Positions 1 to 9,145 of a stretch of 64,000 nt of DNA are shown here, piece after piece (positions within the stretch are counted from its first letter, which is position 1; the number at the start of each line of letters is the position of its first letter). The notes under the pieces were generated by a model. The model saw only the letters and a program-made list of their open reading frames with translations, was not told where the DNA came from and searched no databases. The stretch spans positions 16,804 through 80,803 of the forward strand of contig CAZJYZ010000009.1 of the NCBI GenBank assembly GCA_964550345.1. The letters are read 5' to 3'. Position numbers and translations under genes: made by a program. This DNA is from JAAEUB01 sp964550345. GTDB lineage: Bacteria > Pseudomonadota > Alphaproteobacteria > Rhodobacterales > Rhodobacteraceae.

Positions 1-1
1 T

Positions 2-1801
2 GGCATGTGGAGCCGTGAGTTGGCTGCAAAGCTAGGACTGGTGGTCCCCGCCTGCGCCGTGGAACATCAATACATCGTCACCGAACCAATCCCGGATTTC
101 CCCGACGGGCTCCCCACACTGCGTGACCCGGACAGGCTGGTCTATTACAAACCCGATGCGGGTGGGCGGTTGGTTATTGGTGGTTATGAAGATGACACTG
201 TGCCATTTGGCGAAAGTGGCATTCCCGGTCGATTTGTACGCCAGTTACTACCCGACAATCTGGAACGCTTTGCCCCCTTGGCCGAGATGGCCGCCATTAC
301 CACACCTGTGGTCAATGAGGTTGGCATCAGGCAGGTGATCAACGGTCCGATCCCCTATTCCGCCGATGGGGATTTTGTCATGGGACCTGTGCCGGGTTTT
401 GACAATCTGATGCTGGCGACCGGGTTCCTCTATGGGATTGCCGCGGGCGGCGGCGCCGGTGAAATGATCGCCGAATGGCTGATCGAAGGCCGCCCCAGCC
501 TTGACCTGTGGCCGCTGGATAATCGCCGGTTCGGTCCTCATCACGGCAGCCGCGCTTTCATGTATCCCCGCGCAGTGGAACATTACGCCCACCATTACAA
601 AATGCGCTATCCTGGTGCCGAAGCGGAAACCGCGCGCGAATTACGCCTTTCCCCCCTTTATGAACGTCTGAAAGACAAAGGTGCTGTCTATGGCTCAAAA
701 AATGGCTGGGAGCGACCTTTGTGGTTTGCCCCTGAAGGGGTCGATCCTGTTGATCAACTTGATTTCCTGAACCCCGGCTGGAAAACTTATGTGGCTGAAG
801 AACACAAAGCGGTACGCGAGAGCGTGGCTTTGTGTGATCAATCGAGTTTTGCCAAATTTGAGCTGGTTGGCCCCGGTGCTCTGGCTGCCATTCAGAACCT
901 TGCCGTATCGAATATGGACAAGCCCGTTGGCGCTGTGATCTACACCCAGCTTTGCAATGATACCGGTGGGATCGAGGCCGATGTGACCATCACCCGGCTG
1001 GGGAAAAACCATTTTTACATCGTCACCGGTGCCGGATTTGGCGTGCATGACAGCGATTGGATCCGCAAGCATTTGCCGGATGATGCCGTGCTCAGCGAAG
1101 TAATCTCGGCGCGCGCAGTCATCAATATTATGGGGCCAAAGGCACGCGGCGTACTGGACGCCGCCTCGGAAAGCGACATTTCAAACGCCGCTTTCCCATT
1201 CGCCACCATGCGCGATATTTTCATCGGCGCCGCCCCGGTGCGCGCCATCCGCATTGGCTATGTCGGTGAGCTGGGGTGGGAGCTGCACGTACCCACGGAA
1301 TTTGCCGCCCATGTCTATGATCTGCTCTGCCACCATGGTGCGGAACACGGCATCCGCGACATCGGCTACCGTGCCATAGAAAGCTTGCGTCTAGAAAAGG
1401 GTTATCTTTACTGGAGCGCCGACATCACACCCGATTATACGCCCATTGAGGCGGGCCTGTCAGCGCGCGTCCACCTGAAATCCAAGGGTTATTTTTTGGG
1501 CCGCGACGTGCTGGAAGCTCAGAAAACCAATGGCGTTTCGCGCAAACTTTGCTGCTTTACCTCGGACAAATCCCTGCCGCTTTATGGCGGCGAGACCATT
1601 CTGTCAGGTAGCAAGGTCGTTTCTCTGGCAACCAGCGCTGGCTTTGGCTTCACCACCGAAAAAACCATCCTTTACGGATACCTCGAAAAGGACCAGTGGG
1701 AACGGGAAGAATTTGAACTGGAAGCCTTTGGTGAAAGGTACAGGATTCACCGTGTCGAGGCGCCGCTGTATGACCCGCAAAACGCACGTTTAAAAGCATA
1801 G
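2..1801 (+). CDS. Dimethylglycine/sarcosine dehydrogenase-like FAD oxidoreductase, C-terminal part (cut by window edge)
   Basis: The reading frame is open from the first bases, so the 5' end, including the N-terminal FAD-binding GxGxxG motif, lies outside the window. About the first 165 visible residues are the C-terminal part of a DAO-type FAD domain (YYKPDAGGRLVIGGYEDD, then GFLYGIAAGGGAGEMIAEW). A linker typical of DMGDH/sarcosine dehydrogenases follows (about 165-225), then a GcvT-like tetrahydrofolate-binding domain (about 240-480) and a GCV_T C-terminal barrel (about 500-590). The family oxidatively demethylates N-methyl amines and passes the one-carbon unit to tetrahydrofolate. The downstream kinase, transaminase and amino-acid importer fit N-methylated amine or amino acid catabolism, but the exact substrate is not readable here. 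Confidence 0.85.
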   Translation, partial: GMWSRELAAKLGLVVPACAVEHQYIVTEPIPDFPDGLPTLRDPDRLVYYKPDAGGRLVIGGYEDDTVPFGESGIPGRFVRQLLPDNLERFAPLAEMAAITTPVVNEVGIRQVINGPIPYSADGDFVMGPVPGFDNLMLATGFLYGIAAGGGAGEMIAEWLIEGRPSLDLWPLDNRRFGPHHGSRAFMYPRAVEHYAHHYKMRYPGAEAETARELRLSPLYERLKDKGAVYGSKNGWERPLWFAPEGVDPVDQLDFLNPGWKTYVAEEHKAVRESVALCDQSSFAKFELVGPGALAAIQNLAVSNMDKPVGAVIYTQLCNDTGGIEADVTITRLGKNHFYIVTGAGFGVHDSDWIRKHLPDDAVLSEVISARAVINIMGPKARGVLDAASESDISNAAFPFATMRDIFIGAAPVRAIRIGYVGELGWELHVPTEFAAHVYDLLCHHGAEHGIRDIGYRAIESLRLEKGYLYWSADITPDYTPIEAGLSARVHLKSKGYFLGRDVLEAQKTNGVSRKLCCFTSDKSLPLYGGETILSGSKVVSLATSAGFGFTTEKTILYGYLEKDQWEREEFELEAFGERYRIHRVEAPLYDPQNARLKA

Positions 1802-1811
1802 GAGAAGGACA

Positions 1812-2732
1812 ATTCCGGAAAATCAAAAAGTCGTTCACGCCGCCATTCTGAACCTCCCGCAATTTGCCGGGTCCAGTCCGGATGACTATAAAACCACACG
1901 GTTGGGCGGGCTGACAAATCTGGTTTACCGCGTTGAAACTGCTGGTGAAACTGTGGTTGTGCGCATCCCCGGCGCAGGAACCGAGGAATATATTGACCGT
2001 GCCGTGGAGCTGCATAACGCACATGTGGCTGCAAGAGCCGGAGTTTCTGCCGAAGTGCTGTGGGCGGACGCAAAATCCGGCGTGATGATCGCGCAAAGCC
2101 TGGACCCGATCACAACTATGACGCCTGACTTGTTCACCTCGATAGAGGGCGCCCCCGCACGCGCGGGCATCGCCTTTGCCAAACTCCACAATTGCGGCGA
2201 AGCGTTCGAGTTTCGGTTTGAACTCTTCGCCATGATCGATGAATATTTGGGGATACTTTCCGGCAAGGAAACAAACCTGCCTGATGGGTATCATGACATT
2301 GTTAAAGCAGCCGAACCGGTGAAAAAGGCACTGGCAGACAATCCGACACCACTGGCCCCCTGCCACAATGACCCGCTTTGCGAAAACTTTCTGGATGATG
2401 GCAGCCGGATGTGGATTGTCGACTGGGAATATAGCGGCATGAATGACCCGCTATGGGACCTTGGCGACCTGTCGGTCGAGGGCGGGTTTTCTGATGAACA
2501 TGACATGGAAATGCTGCGTGCTTATTTCGGCCGCGATCCGTCCGGGGCCGAGCTTGGGCGCATGGTGATTTACAAGGCGATGTGCGACTTGCTGTGGACC
2601 CTTTGGGGTCTGATCCAACATGCCGATGGCAACCCGGCCGAGGATTTCTGGGCCTATTCTGTCGAGCGGTTTGAACGCTGCAAAGCGCTGATGCAAAGCC
2701 CGCAATTTGAAAGCCACCTGAAGGCGATCTGA
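1812..2732 (+). CDS. Choline/ethanolamine kinase-like phosphotransferase (APH fold), probable ATT start
   Basis: A 306-residue protein if started at ATT 1812. The kinase-like catalytic loop is HNDPLCENF, followed by IVDWEYSG carrying the metal-binding aspartate, as in choline kinase/APH proteins that phosphorylate small alcohols or amines. The conserved N-terminal loop LGGLTNLVYRV needs sequence upstream of the first TTG (1902). In frame there is no ATG or GTG, but ATT at 1812 sits about 7 nt after an AGGAG at 1800-1804, and the protein then reads (M)PENQKVVHAAIL. ATT is a rare start codon, so this call is an inference. The gene begins 10 nt after the dehydrogenase stop and is probably co-transcribed with it. 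It ends convergent to the transaminase. Confidence 0.8.
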   Translation: MPENQKVVHAAILNLPQFAGSSPDDYKTTRLGGLTNLVYRVETAGETVVVRIPGAGTEEYIDRAVELHNAHVAARAGVSAEVLWADAKSGVMIAQSLDPITTMTPDLFTSIEGAPARAGIAFAKLHNCGEAFEFRFELFAMIDEYLGILSGKETNLPDGYHDIVKAAEPVKKALADNPTPLAPCHNDPLCENFLDDGSRMWIVDWEYSGMNDPLWDLGDLSVEGGFSDEHDMEMLRAYFGRDPSGAELGRMVIYKAMCDLLWTLWGLIQHADGNPAEDFWAYSVERFERCKALMQSPQFESHLKAI

Positions 2733-2777
2733 ACGTGCAAAGGGAGACATTGACGCCGCCGCCCCAGCACCGTGGCT

Positions 2778-4154
2778 CTACAACCCTGCGACGTAGCCCA
2801 TTGCATCATCCAGCGTCCGTTCCATGGCGTCGAACATGTCGTTCACCTGCGCTTCGTTGATGATCAGCGGCGGGCAGAACGCGATGCTGTCATTCAGCAA
2901 TGGGCGTACGATCAGACCGTGTTCGGTGGCGCGCTCGGCCACCCAAGCGCCGACCTTGTGGGCAGGGTCAAAGTTTTGGCGCGCGTCTTTGTCTGCCACC
3001 AGTTCCAACGCGCCGATCAAACCCAGCCCACGTGCTTCTCCCACCAATGGGTGATCCGCAAAAGCCTTCAGGCGTTTTTGGAAGGGCACAGCCACGTCCT
3101 TTACATGCGCGCCGATCTGACGTTCCTGATAAATCCGCTGGGTTTCCAGCGCCACCGCCGCCGGAACCGGGTGGCCGGAATATGTAAAGCCGGTACCGAA
3201 AAGGCCGTATTTGCGGCTGCCTTCGACCAGAACGTCATAGATTTTCTCGTTCATCATCACCGCGCCAATGGGCTGGTAGGCCGCTGAAAGCTGTTTGGCC
3301 ATGGTGATCAGATCAGGTTTCAGCCCGTAAGTCTCAGTTGCGAACATATTGCCGGTACGAAAAAAGCCCGAGATAACCTCATCAACGATAAAGAGGATGT
3401 CATATTCGTCCAGAATGGATTGGATTTTCTCGAAGTATCCCTTGGGCGGCTCAATGACGCCGCCAGCACCAAGGAACGGTTCAGCGATAAAGGCGGCAAT
3501 GGTTTCGGGGCCTTCGCGCTGGATTAAATCCTCAAGATTTGCGGCCAGACGGCTTGCGTAAGCCTCTTCACTCTCGCCATCTTCGCCAAAGTGATAATAG
3601 TGCGGGCTGTCCGTGTGCATGATGTTATTAATCGGCACGTCAAAGGCGTTTTGCGCATATTGCAGCCCGGTCAGGCTGGCCGCGGCAACGGTGATACCGT
3701 GATATGCGCCACGCCTTGCGATGATCTTTTTCTTTTCAGGGCGTCCAAGGATGTTGTTGTAATACCAGACCAGTTTGACCTGGGTGTCATTCGCCTCGGA
3801 CCCGGAATTGGTGAAGAACACCTTGGACATGGGCACCGGTGCATGCTCCACCAGAAAATCCGCCAGTTCAATCGCAGGCTCCACAGCTTTATGGGCGAAG
3901 TTATGATAGAACGGCAGGGTTTCCATCTGCTTTGTGGCAGCTTCGACCAGCCGTTTTTCGCTGAACCCAAGCGAGGCACACCACAGCCCGGAAAGTCCCT
4001 CGATATACTTCTTACCGTCATCGTCAAAAACGTAAATTCCTTCGCCGCGCTGAAAAATGTGCGGGCCGCGATCTGCATGCGCCGCGAGGTTGGTGTAAGG
4101 GTGTAGATGCGAGGCAATATCGCGGGCATGCGGGGAGTTGGGAGAGTGGTTCAT
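2778..4154 (-). CDS. Class III (omega) aminotransferase, PLP-dependent
   Basis: A 458-residue class III aminotransferase with WCASLGF near the N terminus, the aspartate that contacts PLP in FIVDEVISGFFRTG, and the Schiff-base lysine in MAKQLSAAYQP. The KQLSAAY context is typical of omega-transaminases that use pyruvate or similar acceptors with amines, beta-alanine or taurine. The frame extends 10 codons upstream, but the ATG at 4154 is chosen because the protein then starts MNHSPNSPHA. It is the last gene of the liv-thioesterase series, 63 nt after the thioesterase, so it may deaminate the compound imported by that transporter. The true amine donor is unknown. Confidence 0.88.
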   Translation of the reverse strand: MNHSPNSPHARDIASHLHPYTNLAAHADRGPHIFQRGEGIYVFDDDGKKYIEGLSGLWCASLGFSEKRLVEAATKQMETLPFYHNFAHKAVEPAIELADFLVEHAPVPMSKVFFTNSGSEANDTQVKLVWYYNNILGRPEKKKIIARRGAYHGITVAAASLTGLQYAQNAFDVPINNIMHTDSPHYYHFGEDGESEEAYASRLAANLEDLIQREGPETIAAFIAEPFLGAGGVIEPPKGYFEKIQSILDEYDILFIVDEVISGFFRTGNMFATETYGLKPDLITMAKQLSAAYQPIGAVMMNEKIYDVLVEGSRKYGLFGTGFTYSGHPVPAAVALETQRIYQERQIGAHVKDVAVPFQKRLKAFADHPLVGEARGLGLIGALELVADKDARQNFDPAHKVGAWVAERATEHGLIVRPLLNDSIAFCPPLIINEAQVNDMFDAMERTLDDAMGYVAGL

Positions 4155-4217
4155 GTGATTCTCGCTATATAGAGGGCAAGCCATTGGTGCTCGCCAAAAG
4201 TCACTCCGTCAAGCGGT

Positions 4218-4619
4218 TCAAACTGCTAATTGCGCTAACATCTTTGCACGAACTTCATCCGGCCAGGGCATTGGGCGTTGGTCAAGGCCGATGCGCACCA
4301 GAGCTGAGCGCGCGGTGAAGCGCACCTCCGCGCCGCTCGACGCTTCATAAGTCAGGCCAAGCGATGTGCGCCCGACCTTGGAGCAGGCCAGGGTTATTTC
4401 CAGAAGTTCGCCAAGGCGACCGGGGCTCTTGAACTGGGTTGATATATCAACCGTCGGCACCGCACCGTCTTTGTGCAATTCGACAAACGAAAACCCTAAA
4501 GCCTCATCAAAAAACGCTTCGTTACAATCATTTATCATCTCAAAATAGCGAGGAAAGAAGACGATACCGGCCATATCGCAATGCTTGAATTGGATTTTTT
4601 GCCGAAAGACAAAAGCCAA
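4218..4619 (-). CDS. Acyl-CoA thioesterase, 4-hydroxybenzoyl-CoA thioesterase (hotdog) family
   Basis: A 133-residue single hotdog domain with the family signature FKHCDMAGIVFFPRYFE; the aspartate of CDMAG is the expected catalytic residue. These enzymes hydrolyse acyl-CoA esters in the cytoplasm. The frame is open further upstream inside livF, but that extension lacks family similarity. TTG at 4619 lies 1 nt after the livF stop and gives MAFVFRQKIQFKH, matching normal family length, so I place the start there, translationally coupled to livF. Its position between an amino-acid ABC importer and a transaminase suggests release of an acid from a CoA intermediate of the same pathway. Confidence 0.82.
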   Translation of the reverse strand: MAFVFRQKIQFKHCDMAGIVFFPRYFEMINDCNEAFFDEALGFSFVELHKDGAVPTVDISTQFKSPGRLGELLEITLACSKVGRTSLGLTYEASSGAEVRFTARSALVRIGLDQRPMPWPDEVRAKMLAQLAV

Positions 4620-4620
4620 A

Positions 4621-5310
4621 TCAGACCCCCAGGTAGCGGTCGGTGACGTCTGGGGTGAGTTCTGAAAATGCACCATTCCAGACCGAGCGACCTTTTTCCA
4701 AAATGACCGCACTGTCAGCTATGGTAGAAAGCTCCTTGATGGATTTGTCCACAACGATAATGGCCAGCCCGGTTTCCGCCTTGAGTTTTGCGATTGCCGC
4801 CCAGATTTCCTGACGGACCACCGGGGCCAGACCTTCGGTCGCTTCATCAAGGATCAAAAGCCGTGGGTTGGTCATCAGGGCGCGGCCAATCGCCAGCATT
4901 TGTTGTTCGCCCCCTGACAGGGAGGCCGCCATCTGCTCGCGCCGCTCTGCCAGACGGGGGAACAGCCCCGTCACTGATGCGAAATCCCACGCGCCCGGAC
5001 GCGCCGCGGCTATCAGGTTTTCATAGACATTCAGGTTTGGAAAACAACGCCGCCCTTCAGGCACCAGCCCAATCCCGGCACGCGCGGCCTTGTATGAGGG
5101 CATCGGCCCCAGATCATGGCTGTCAAACACAACCGTGCCGCCGCGATGCTTAAGCAAGCGACAGATCACTTTGACGGTCGTGGATTTACCCATGCCATTG
5201 CGCCCCATCAGGGCCAGAACTTCGCCCTCGGCAAGGGTCAGATGTACGTCACTCAGCGCCTGTGACGGCCCATAAAACGCCGCAACATTGGCCAGTTTCA
5301 GAAGGCTCAT
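4621..5310 (-). CDS. livF: Branched-chain/polar amino acid ABC transporter ATPase LivF
   Basis: 229 residues, the normal LivF length. Walker A is GRNGMGKST (about residue 36), the ABC signature is LSGGEQQM, and Walker B is LLILDEATEGLAP followed by the switch region. LivF and LivG form the nucleotide-binding pair of HAAT-family importers. The start codon overlaps the livG stop by 4 nt (ATGA), which indicates tight coupling. It is fifth in the order substrate-binding protein, livH, livM, livG, livF. The transported compound cannot be read from the ATPase. Confidence 0.93.
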   Translation of the reverse strand: MSLLKLANVAAFYGPSQALSDVHLTLAEGEVLALMGRNGMGKSTTVKVICRLLKHRGGTVVFDSHDLGPMPSYKAARAGIGLVPEGRRCFPNLNVYENLIAAARPGAWDFASVTGLFPRLAERREQMAASLSGGEQQMLAIGRALMTNPRLLILDEATEGLAPVVRQEIWAAIAKLKAETGLAIIVVDKSIKELSTIADSAVILEKGRSVWNGAFSELTPDVTDRYLGV

Positions 5311-6062
5311 GCCTCGTCCTCCTGCCCCAGATAAGCGCTTTGCACTTCAGGATTGGTGCGGATTTCATCCGCCGTACCCGTGGCAATGACCGCACCGTAG
5401 ACCAATACGCTGATCCGGTCAGCAAGGGCAAAAACCGCGTCCATGTCATGTTCCACCAGCAAAATCGGCGCCTGATGGCGCAGCCCGTCAAGAAAGCCCA
5501 TCAGCCGTTTGGTGCCCGAGGCGCCCAGCCCCGCCATCGGTTCGTCCATCAAAAAGACCTTGGGCTGCAGTGTAAGGGCCACCGCCACCTCGACCTGACG
5601 CCTCTGCCCGTGGGAAAGGTCAGCGGTGCGCATGGAGGCCAGATCCTGCAGGCCAACCTGTTCAAGGGCGGCCATGCCTGCGTCCACAAGTTCCTTGTCT
5701 TTCATCACATTGCGGAAAAAGCGGTAAATATTGCCGCGTTGACCAAGACTGCCCAGCACCACGTTTTGCAGCACCGTGTATTCCATCGCCAGTGAGGAAA
5801 TCTGAAAGGTACGCCCCAGCCCCAGCCGTGCGCGCATCACCGTGCCCAGACTGGTGACATCATTGCCATCGAACCAGACCGTTCCGCTGTCAGGTGCCTG
5901 ATTGCCGGCAATCTGTCGGATCAGCGTCGATTTACCCGCGCCATTCGGGCCGATCAGGGCGTGAATTTCACCGGGCTTCAAATCCAGCGTCACATTGTTC
6001 GAGGCGATCAGCGCGCCATAGGATTTGGTGATCCCGCGTATGTCCAGGATGGGCTTAGTCAT
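5307..6062 (-). CDS. livG: Branched-chain/polar amino acid ABC transporter ATPase LivG
   Basis: About 251 residues with Walker A GPNGAGKST, signature LSHGQRRQVE and Walker B VFLMDEPMAGLG. The C-terminal stretch characteristic of LivG (VLVYGAVIATGTADEI, then YLGQE) is present. A TTG two codons upstream (6068) is in frame, but the ATG at 6062 is the better start. It overlaps the end of livM by 8 nt. It works with LivF beneath the LivH/LivM permease pair at the inner membrane. Confidence 0.93.
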   Translation of the reverse strand: MTKPILDIRGITKSYGALIASNNVTLDLKPGEIHALIGPNGAGKSTLIRQIAGNQAPDSGTVWFDGNDVTSLGTVMRARLGLGRTFQISSLAMEYTVLQNVVLGSLGQRGNIYRFFRNVMKDKELVDAGMAALEQVGLQDLASMRTADLSHGQRRQVEVAVALTLQPKVFLMDEPMAGLGASGTKRLMGFLDGLRHQAPILLVEHDMDAVFALADRISVLVYGAVIATGTADEIRTNPEVQSAYLGQEDEA

Positions 6063-7038
6063 GGGCAACTTCCCGACCTGCCAGCAGTCCGATCAGCCCA
6101 CCGCGCGCAAAAAGAACCACAACCAGCAACAGCCCGCCAAGATAGATGTGCCAATACTCACTCAACCCACCAAGGAAGTGTTCCAACATAATAAACAAGG
6201 CAGCCCCGGCAACCGGGCCAAACAAACGTGCAACCCCGCCCAGAATGACGAAAACCATGATCTCACCCGAGGTATGCCAGGAAAACATGGTGGGGCTGAC
6301 GAAACGGTTGAGATCGGCAAACAACGCACCGGCAAGACCGGTAATCGCGCCGGAAATGATAAATGCGACCAGACGCAGGCGATAAGGCTCAATGCCGACA
6401 GCCTGCACCCGTTTTTCGTTATGCCGGGCCGCTGACAGGGCCAGACCGAACGAGGATTGCGCCAGCCGAGACATCAGGAACAAGACGACGGCAAGAATGC
6501 CAAAGCACAGCAGGAAAAACTGCAGCGGCACCAGCGTGTTAAGCCCCGGGAAATTATTGCGCACATAGATTGAAAGCCCGTCTTCACCACCGTAAGCGGG
6601 CCACGAGATGGTGAAGTAGTAAAACATCTGCGCGAAGGCCAGCGTGATCATGATGAAATAGACGCCCGAAGTGCGCAGGGACAGCGCCCCAATCAATAGG
6701 GCCGCAAGGGCAGAGGCTATGATGGCCACGAGCCAGATCACTGGCATTGATTTGGTGCCTTCCAGCACAAAGGGCCATTCCATCAGCGGTGTATAGCTTT
6801 GCGCGTGACTGGCAAGAATGCCCATCGCATAACCGCCAATGCCGAAAAACACCGCATGGCCAAAGCTGACAAGTCCCCCGAAACCTAAGGCGAGGTTAAG
6901 CCCCACACCTGCCAGCGCAAATATGGCTACGCGGGTGGCAAGGGTGATGGTAAAGGGCTCGTCCGCCCAATATGCCCAAAGCGGCACGCCCAGAAGGGCG
7001 GCGAAAACGATTGCATTGATCAGACCTTCACGCCGCAT
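6055..7038 (-). CDS. livM: Branched-chain amino acid ABC transporter permease LivM
   Basis: A 327-residue integral membrane protein with about eight to ten hydrophobic segments. It contains the LivM signature region GLNLALGFGGLVSFGHAVFFGIGGY and the EAA-like cytoplasmic loop near SAARHNEKRVQAVGIEPYRLR. It is paired with livH 1 nt upstream and forms the transmembrane channel of the importer. The C terminus ends shortly after a final hydrophobic helix (LLLVVVLFARGGLIGLL). Confidence 0.92.
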   Translation of the reverse strand: MRREGLINAIVFAALLGVPLWAYWADEPFTITLATRVAIFALAGVGLNLALGFGGLVSFGHAVFFGIGGYAMGILASHAQSYTPLMEWPFVLEGTKSMPVIWLVAIIASALAALLIGALSLRTSGVYFIMITLAFAQMFYYFTISWPAYGGEDGLSIYVRNNFPGLNTLVPLQFFLLCFGILAVVLFLMSRLAQSSFGLALSAARHNEKRVQAVGIEPYRLRLVAFIISGAITGLAGALFADLNRFVSPTMFSWHTSGEIMVFVILGGVARLFGPVAGAALFIMLEHFLGGLSEYWHIYLGGLLLVVVLFARGGLIGLLAGREVAHD

Positions 7039-7039
7039 C

Positions 7040-7957
7040 TTATGTGTCCCCGTAAAGGCCGGTGGGCTTGAACAACAACACCCCCGCCATCAGAATATAT
7101 ATCGACATGGAGGCCAGTGATGATCCGACTGAAGTAGCCGCCGAGGCATCCATGAAGGTGCCAAAAAAGGTCGGCAATAAGGTACGCCCCAGCGTATCGG
7201 TCAACCCCACCAGAATGGCCCCGACCAAAGCGCCTTTTATCGACCCAATACCGCCAATGACGATGACGACAAAGGCAAGGATCAAAACAGGCTCTCCCAT
7301 CCCTACCTGCACCGATTGAATGGCGCCGATCAGGGCGCCTGCAAACCCGGCAAGGGCAGCGCCCAGCGCGAAAACGATGGTATAAAGCCGTGAGATATTG
7401 ACGCCAAGCGCGCCGATCATTTCGCGGTCACTTTCGCCTGCACGGATCTGAATGCCGATGCGGGTTTTGGCGATCAGGGCGAAGAGGCCCACCGCCACGA
7501 CCAGCCCTATCAGGATGATCGTCAACCGATAGAGCGGGTATTCAATGCCTCCGGGCAATGTGACCGGGCCGGACAAATAAGACGGCACATCCAAAAACAG
7601 CGGGAACGAGCCAAAGACCCAACGCGTGCCTTCCGAAAACACCAGTATCAGCGCAAAGGTCGCCAGCACCTGATCAAGGTGGTCGCGGTTATAAAGGCGG
7701 CGAATGATCGTTAGCTCAACCAATGATCCGGCGATTGCAGCTGCCGCAAGGCTGGCAATCAAGGCCAGCAGGAATGAACCTGTAGCCCCGGCCACTGCAG
7801 CCGCCGCGAAGGCGCCGATCATATAAAGCGAGCCATGCGCCAGATTGATCAGCCCCATGACGCCAAAGATCAGCGTCAGGCCAGCTGCCATCAAAAACAG
7901 CATCACACCCGATTGCAACCCGTTCAGGACCTGTTCGATGAAAAGTATGAGGGACAT
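7040..7957 (-). CDS. livH: Branched-chain amino acid ABC transporter permease LivH
   Basis: A 305-residue membrane protein beginning MSLILFIEQVLNGLQSG, a typical LivH N terminus, followed by GLTLIFGVMGLINLAHGSLY, the conserved LivH motif. Multiple hydrophobic segments and the loop IRAGESDREMIGALG match the family. It is separated from the substrate-binding protein gene by 51 nt that contain a strong hairpin (7973-8002). That hairpin may lower permease expression relative to the binding protein. Confidence 0.92.
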   Translation of the reverse strand: MSLILFIEQVLNGLQSGVMLFLMAAGLTLIFGVMGLINLAHGSLYMIGAFAAAAVAGATGSFLLALIASLAAAAIAGSLVELTIIRRLYNRDHLDQVLATFALILVFSEGTRWVFGSFPLFLDVPSYLSGPVTLPGGIEYPLYRLTIILIGLVVAVGLFALIAKTRIGIQIRAGESDREMIGALGVNISRLYTIVFALGAALAGFAGALIGAIQSVQVGMGEPVLILAFVVIVIGGIGSIKGALVGAILVGLTDTLGRTLLPTFFGTFMDASAATSVGSSLASMSIYILMAGVLLFKPTGLYGDT

Positions 7958-7972
7958 TTACTGTGTTCCAGA

Positions 7973-8002
7973 TTGCCGGGCTGCTATGACACAGCCCGGC
8001 AA
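7973..8002 (-). promoter_or_regulatory. Intercistronic hairpin between binding-protein gene and livH
   Basis: An 11-bp perfect stem, TTGCCGGGCTG / CAGCCCGGCAA, with an 8-nt loop lies between the stop of the ABC binding-protein gene (8009) and the livH start (7957). No run of T follows on the minus strand, so it does not look like a full terminator. Such hairpins commonly stabilise the upstream mRNA end or partly terminate, giving more binding protein than permease. Confidence 0.65.
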
Positions 8003-8008
8003 GTTATC

Positions 8009-9145
8009 TTACATGCTGCAATCTGCTGCATAGACGTCCGTGTGATTTTCACTGGCAACGCCGATCAGCTGGTTGGTCACGATGTCACCTTCCTTGACCA
8101 CTTCACGCATATAGATGGTCTGGATCGGGTGATTGTTCGGGCCAAAGGCAAAGTCGCCGCGCGGGGAGACAAAATCCGCCGCTTTCAGCGCTGCACGGAA
8201 TGCATCCGCATCCGCGACATCGGCCGTGGCCATTGCCGAAGCGATCAGCAGCCCGGTGTCAAAACCCTGCTCAGCATAAAGCGACGGCAGGCGGCCATAT
8301 TCAGCCTGGAAGCTTTCAACAAAGGCCGCGTTGGCTGCGTTGTCTAGATCTTTGGACCAGTGCGAAGTGTTCTTCACGCCCAAAGCCGCATCACCAATCG
8401 CACCAAGGATACCCTGGTCAAAGCTGAACGCAGGCCCCATCACCGGTGTATCGGCACCAGAACCGGCATATTGCTTCATAAATGAAATCCCCATGCCGCC
8501 AGGCAGGAAGTAATAGATCATGTCAGCATCCGAGGCGCGCATCTGCGCGATCTCGGCGGCATAATCTGTCTGGCCAAGCTTGGTATAGACTTCCTCGGTG
8601 ACTTCACCATTAAACGTGCGTTTGAAGCCCGCGATCATGTCTTTGCCCGCCGGATAGTTTGGTGCCAGTAAGAAGACTTTGCCAATCCCCTGATCCGAGG
8701 CATATGCACCAGCGGCTTCGTTGAACGCGTCATTCTGCCAGGAAACGTTGAAATAGTTTTCATGACAGCCTTTGCCAGCAAGACCGGAAGGACCGGCATT
8801 TGGCGACAGGTAGAATTTGCCCTGCGCGGTAACCGATGGCACCACAGCCATGGCAAGGTTGGACCAGATTATACCCGTCAACAGGTCGACACGGTCAGAC
8901 TGGATCATTCTGTCGGCCAGTTGCACGGCCACGTCCGGCTTGCGCTGGTCGTCTTCGATAATCACTTCGATATCGCTGCGCCCCGATTGCGCGACCGCCA
9001 GCATGAAGCCATCACGCACGTCGATACCCAGCCCTGCACCGCCGCCAGAAAGCGTCGTGATCATACCGACTTTAATGCCCTCAGCCGTCGCACCACTGGC
9101 CAACGCCGCCATACCGGCCGCAAGTAGCAATGATTTCAATTTCAT
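8009..9145 (-). CDS. ABC transporter substrate-binding protein, LivK-like (periplasmic)
   Basis: 378 residues with a cleavable signal peptide (MKLKSLLLAAGMAALASGATA, then EGIKVGMITTLSGG). The mature protein has the peripheral-binding fold of Leu/Ile/Val-type receptors, with a typical opening strand and the middle segment FNVSWQNDAFNEAAG. It delivers the ligand to LivHM in the periplasm. As first gene of the operon its upstream region (9146-9583) should carry the promoter. Linkage to a thioesterase and transaminase suggests that the ligand may be an amino acid or amine rather than leucine itself, but specificity cannot be read. Confidence 0.9.
   Translation of the reverse strand: MKLKSLLLAAGMAALASGATAEGIKVGMITTLSGGGAGLGIDVRDGFMLAVAQSGRSDIEVIIEDDQRKPDVAVQLADRMIQSDRVDLLTGIIWSNLAMAVVPSVTAQGKFYLSPNAGPSGLAGKGCHENYFNVSWQNDAFNEAAGAYASDQGIGKVFLLAPNYPAGKDMIAGFKRTFNGEVTEEVYTKLGQTDYAAEIAQMRASDADMIYYFLPGGMGISFMKQYAGSGADTPVMGPAFSFDQGILGAIGDAALGVKNTSHWSKDLDNAANAAFVESFQAEYGRLPSLYAEQGFDTGLLIASAMATADVADADAFRAALKAADFVSPRGDFAFGPNNHPIQTIYMREVVKEGDIVTNQLIGVASENHTDVYAADCSM

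Noticed and set aside
1650..2366. A 238-codon minus-strand frame opposite the dehydrogenase and kinase
   Set aside because: It crosses two well-supported plus-strand genes and shows no recognisable domain.
2772..4106. Long plus-strand frames opposite the transaminase gene
   Set aside because: They mirror the transaminase codon pattern, have no family motifs and would overlap a clear gene completely.
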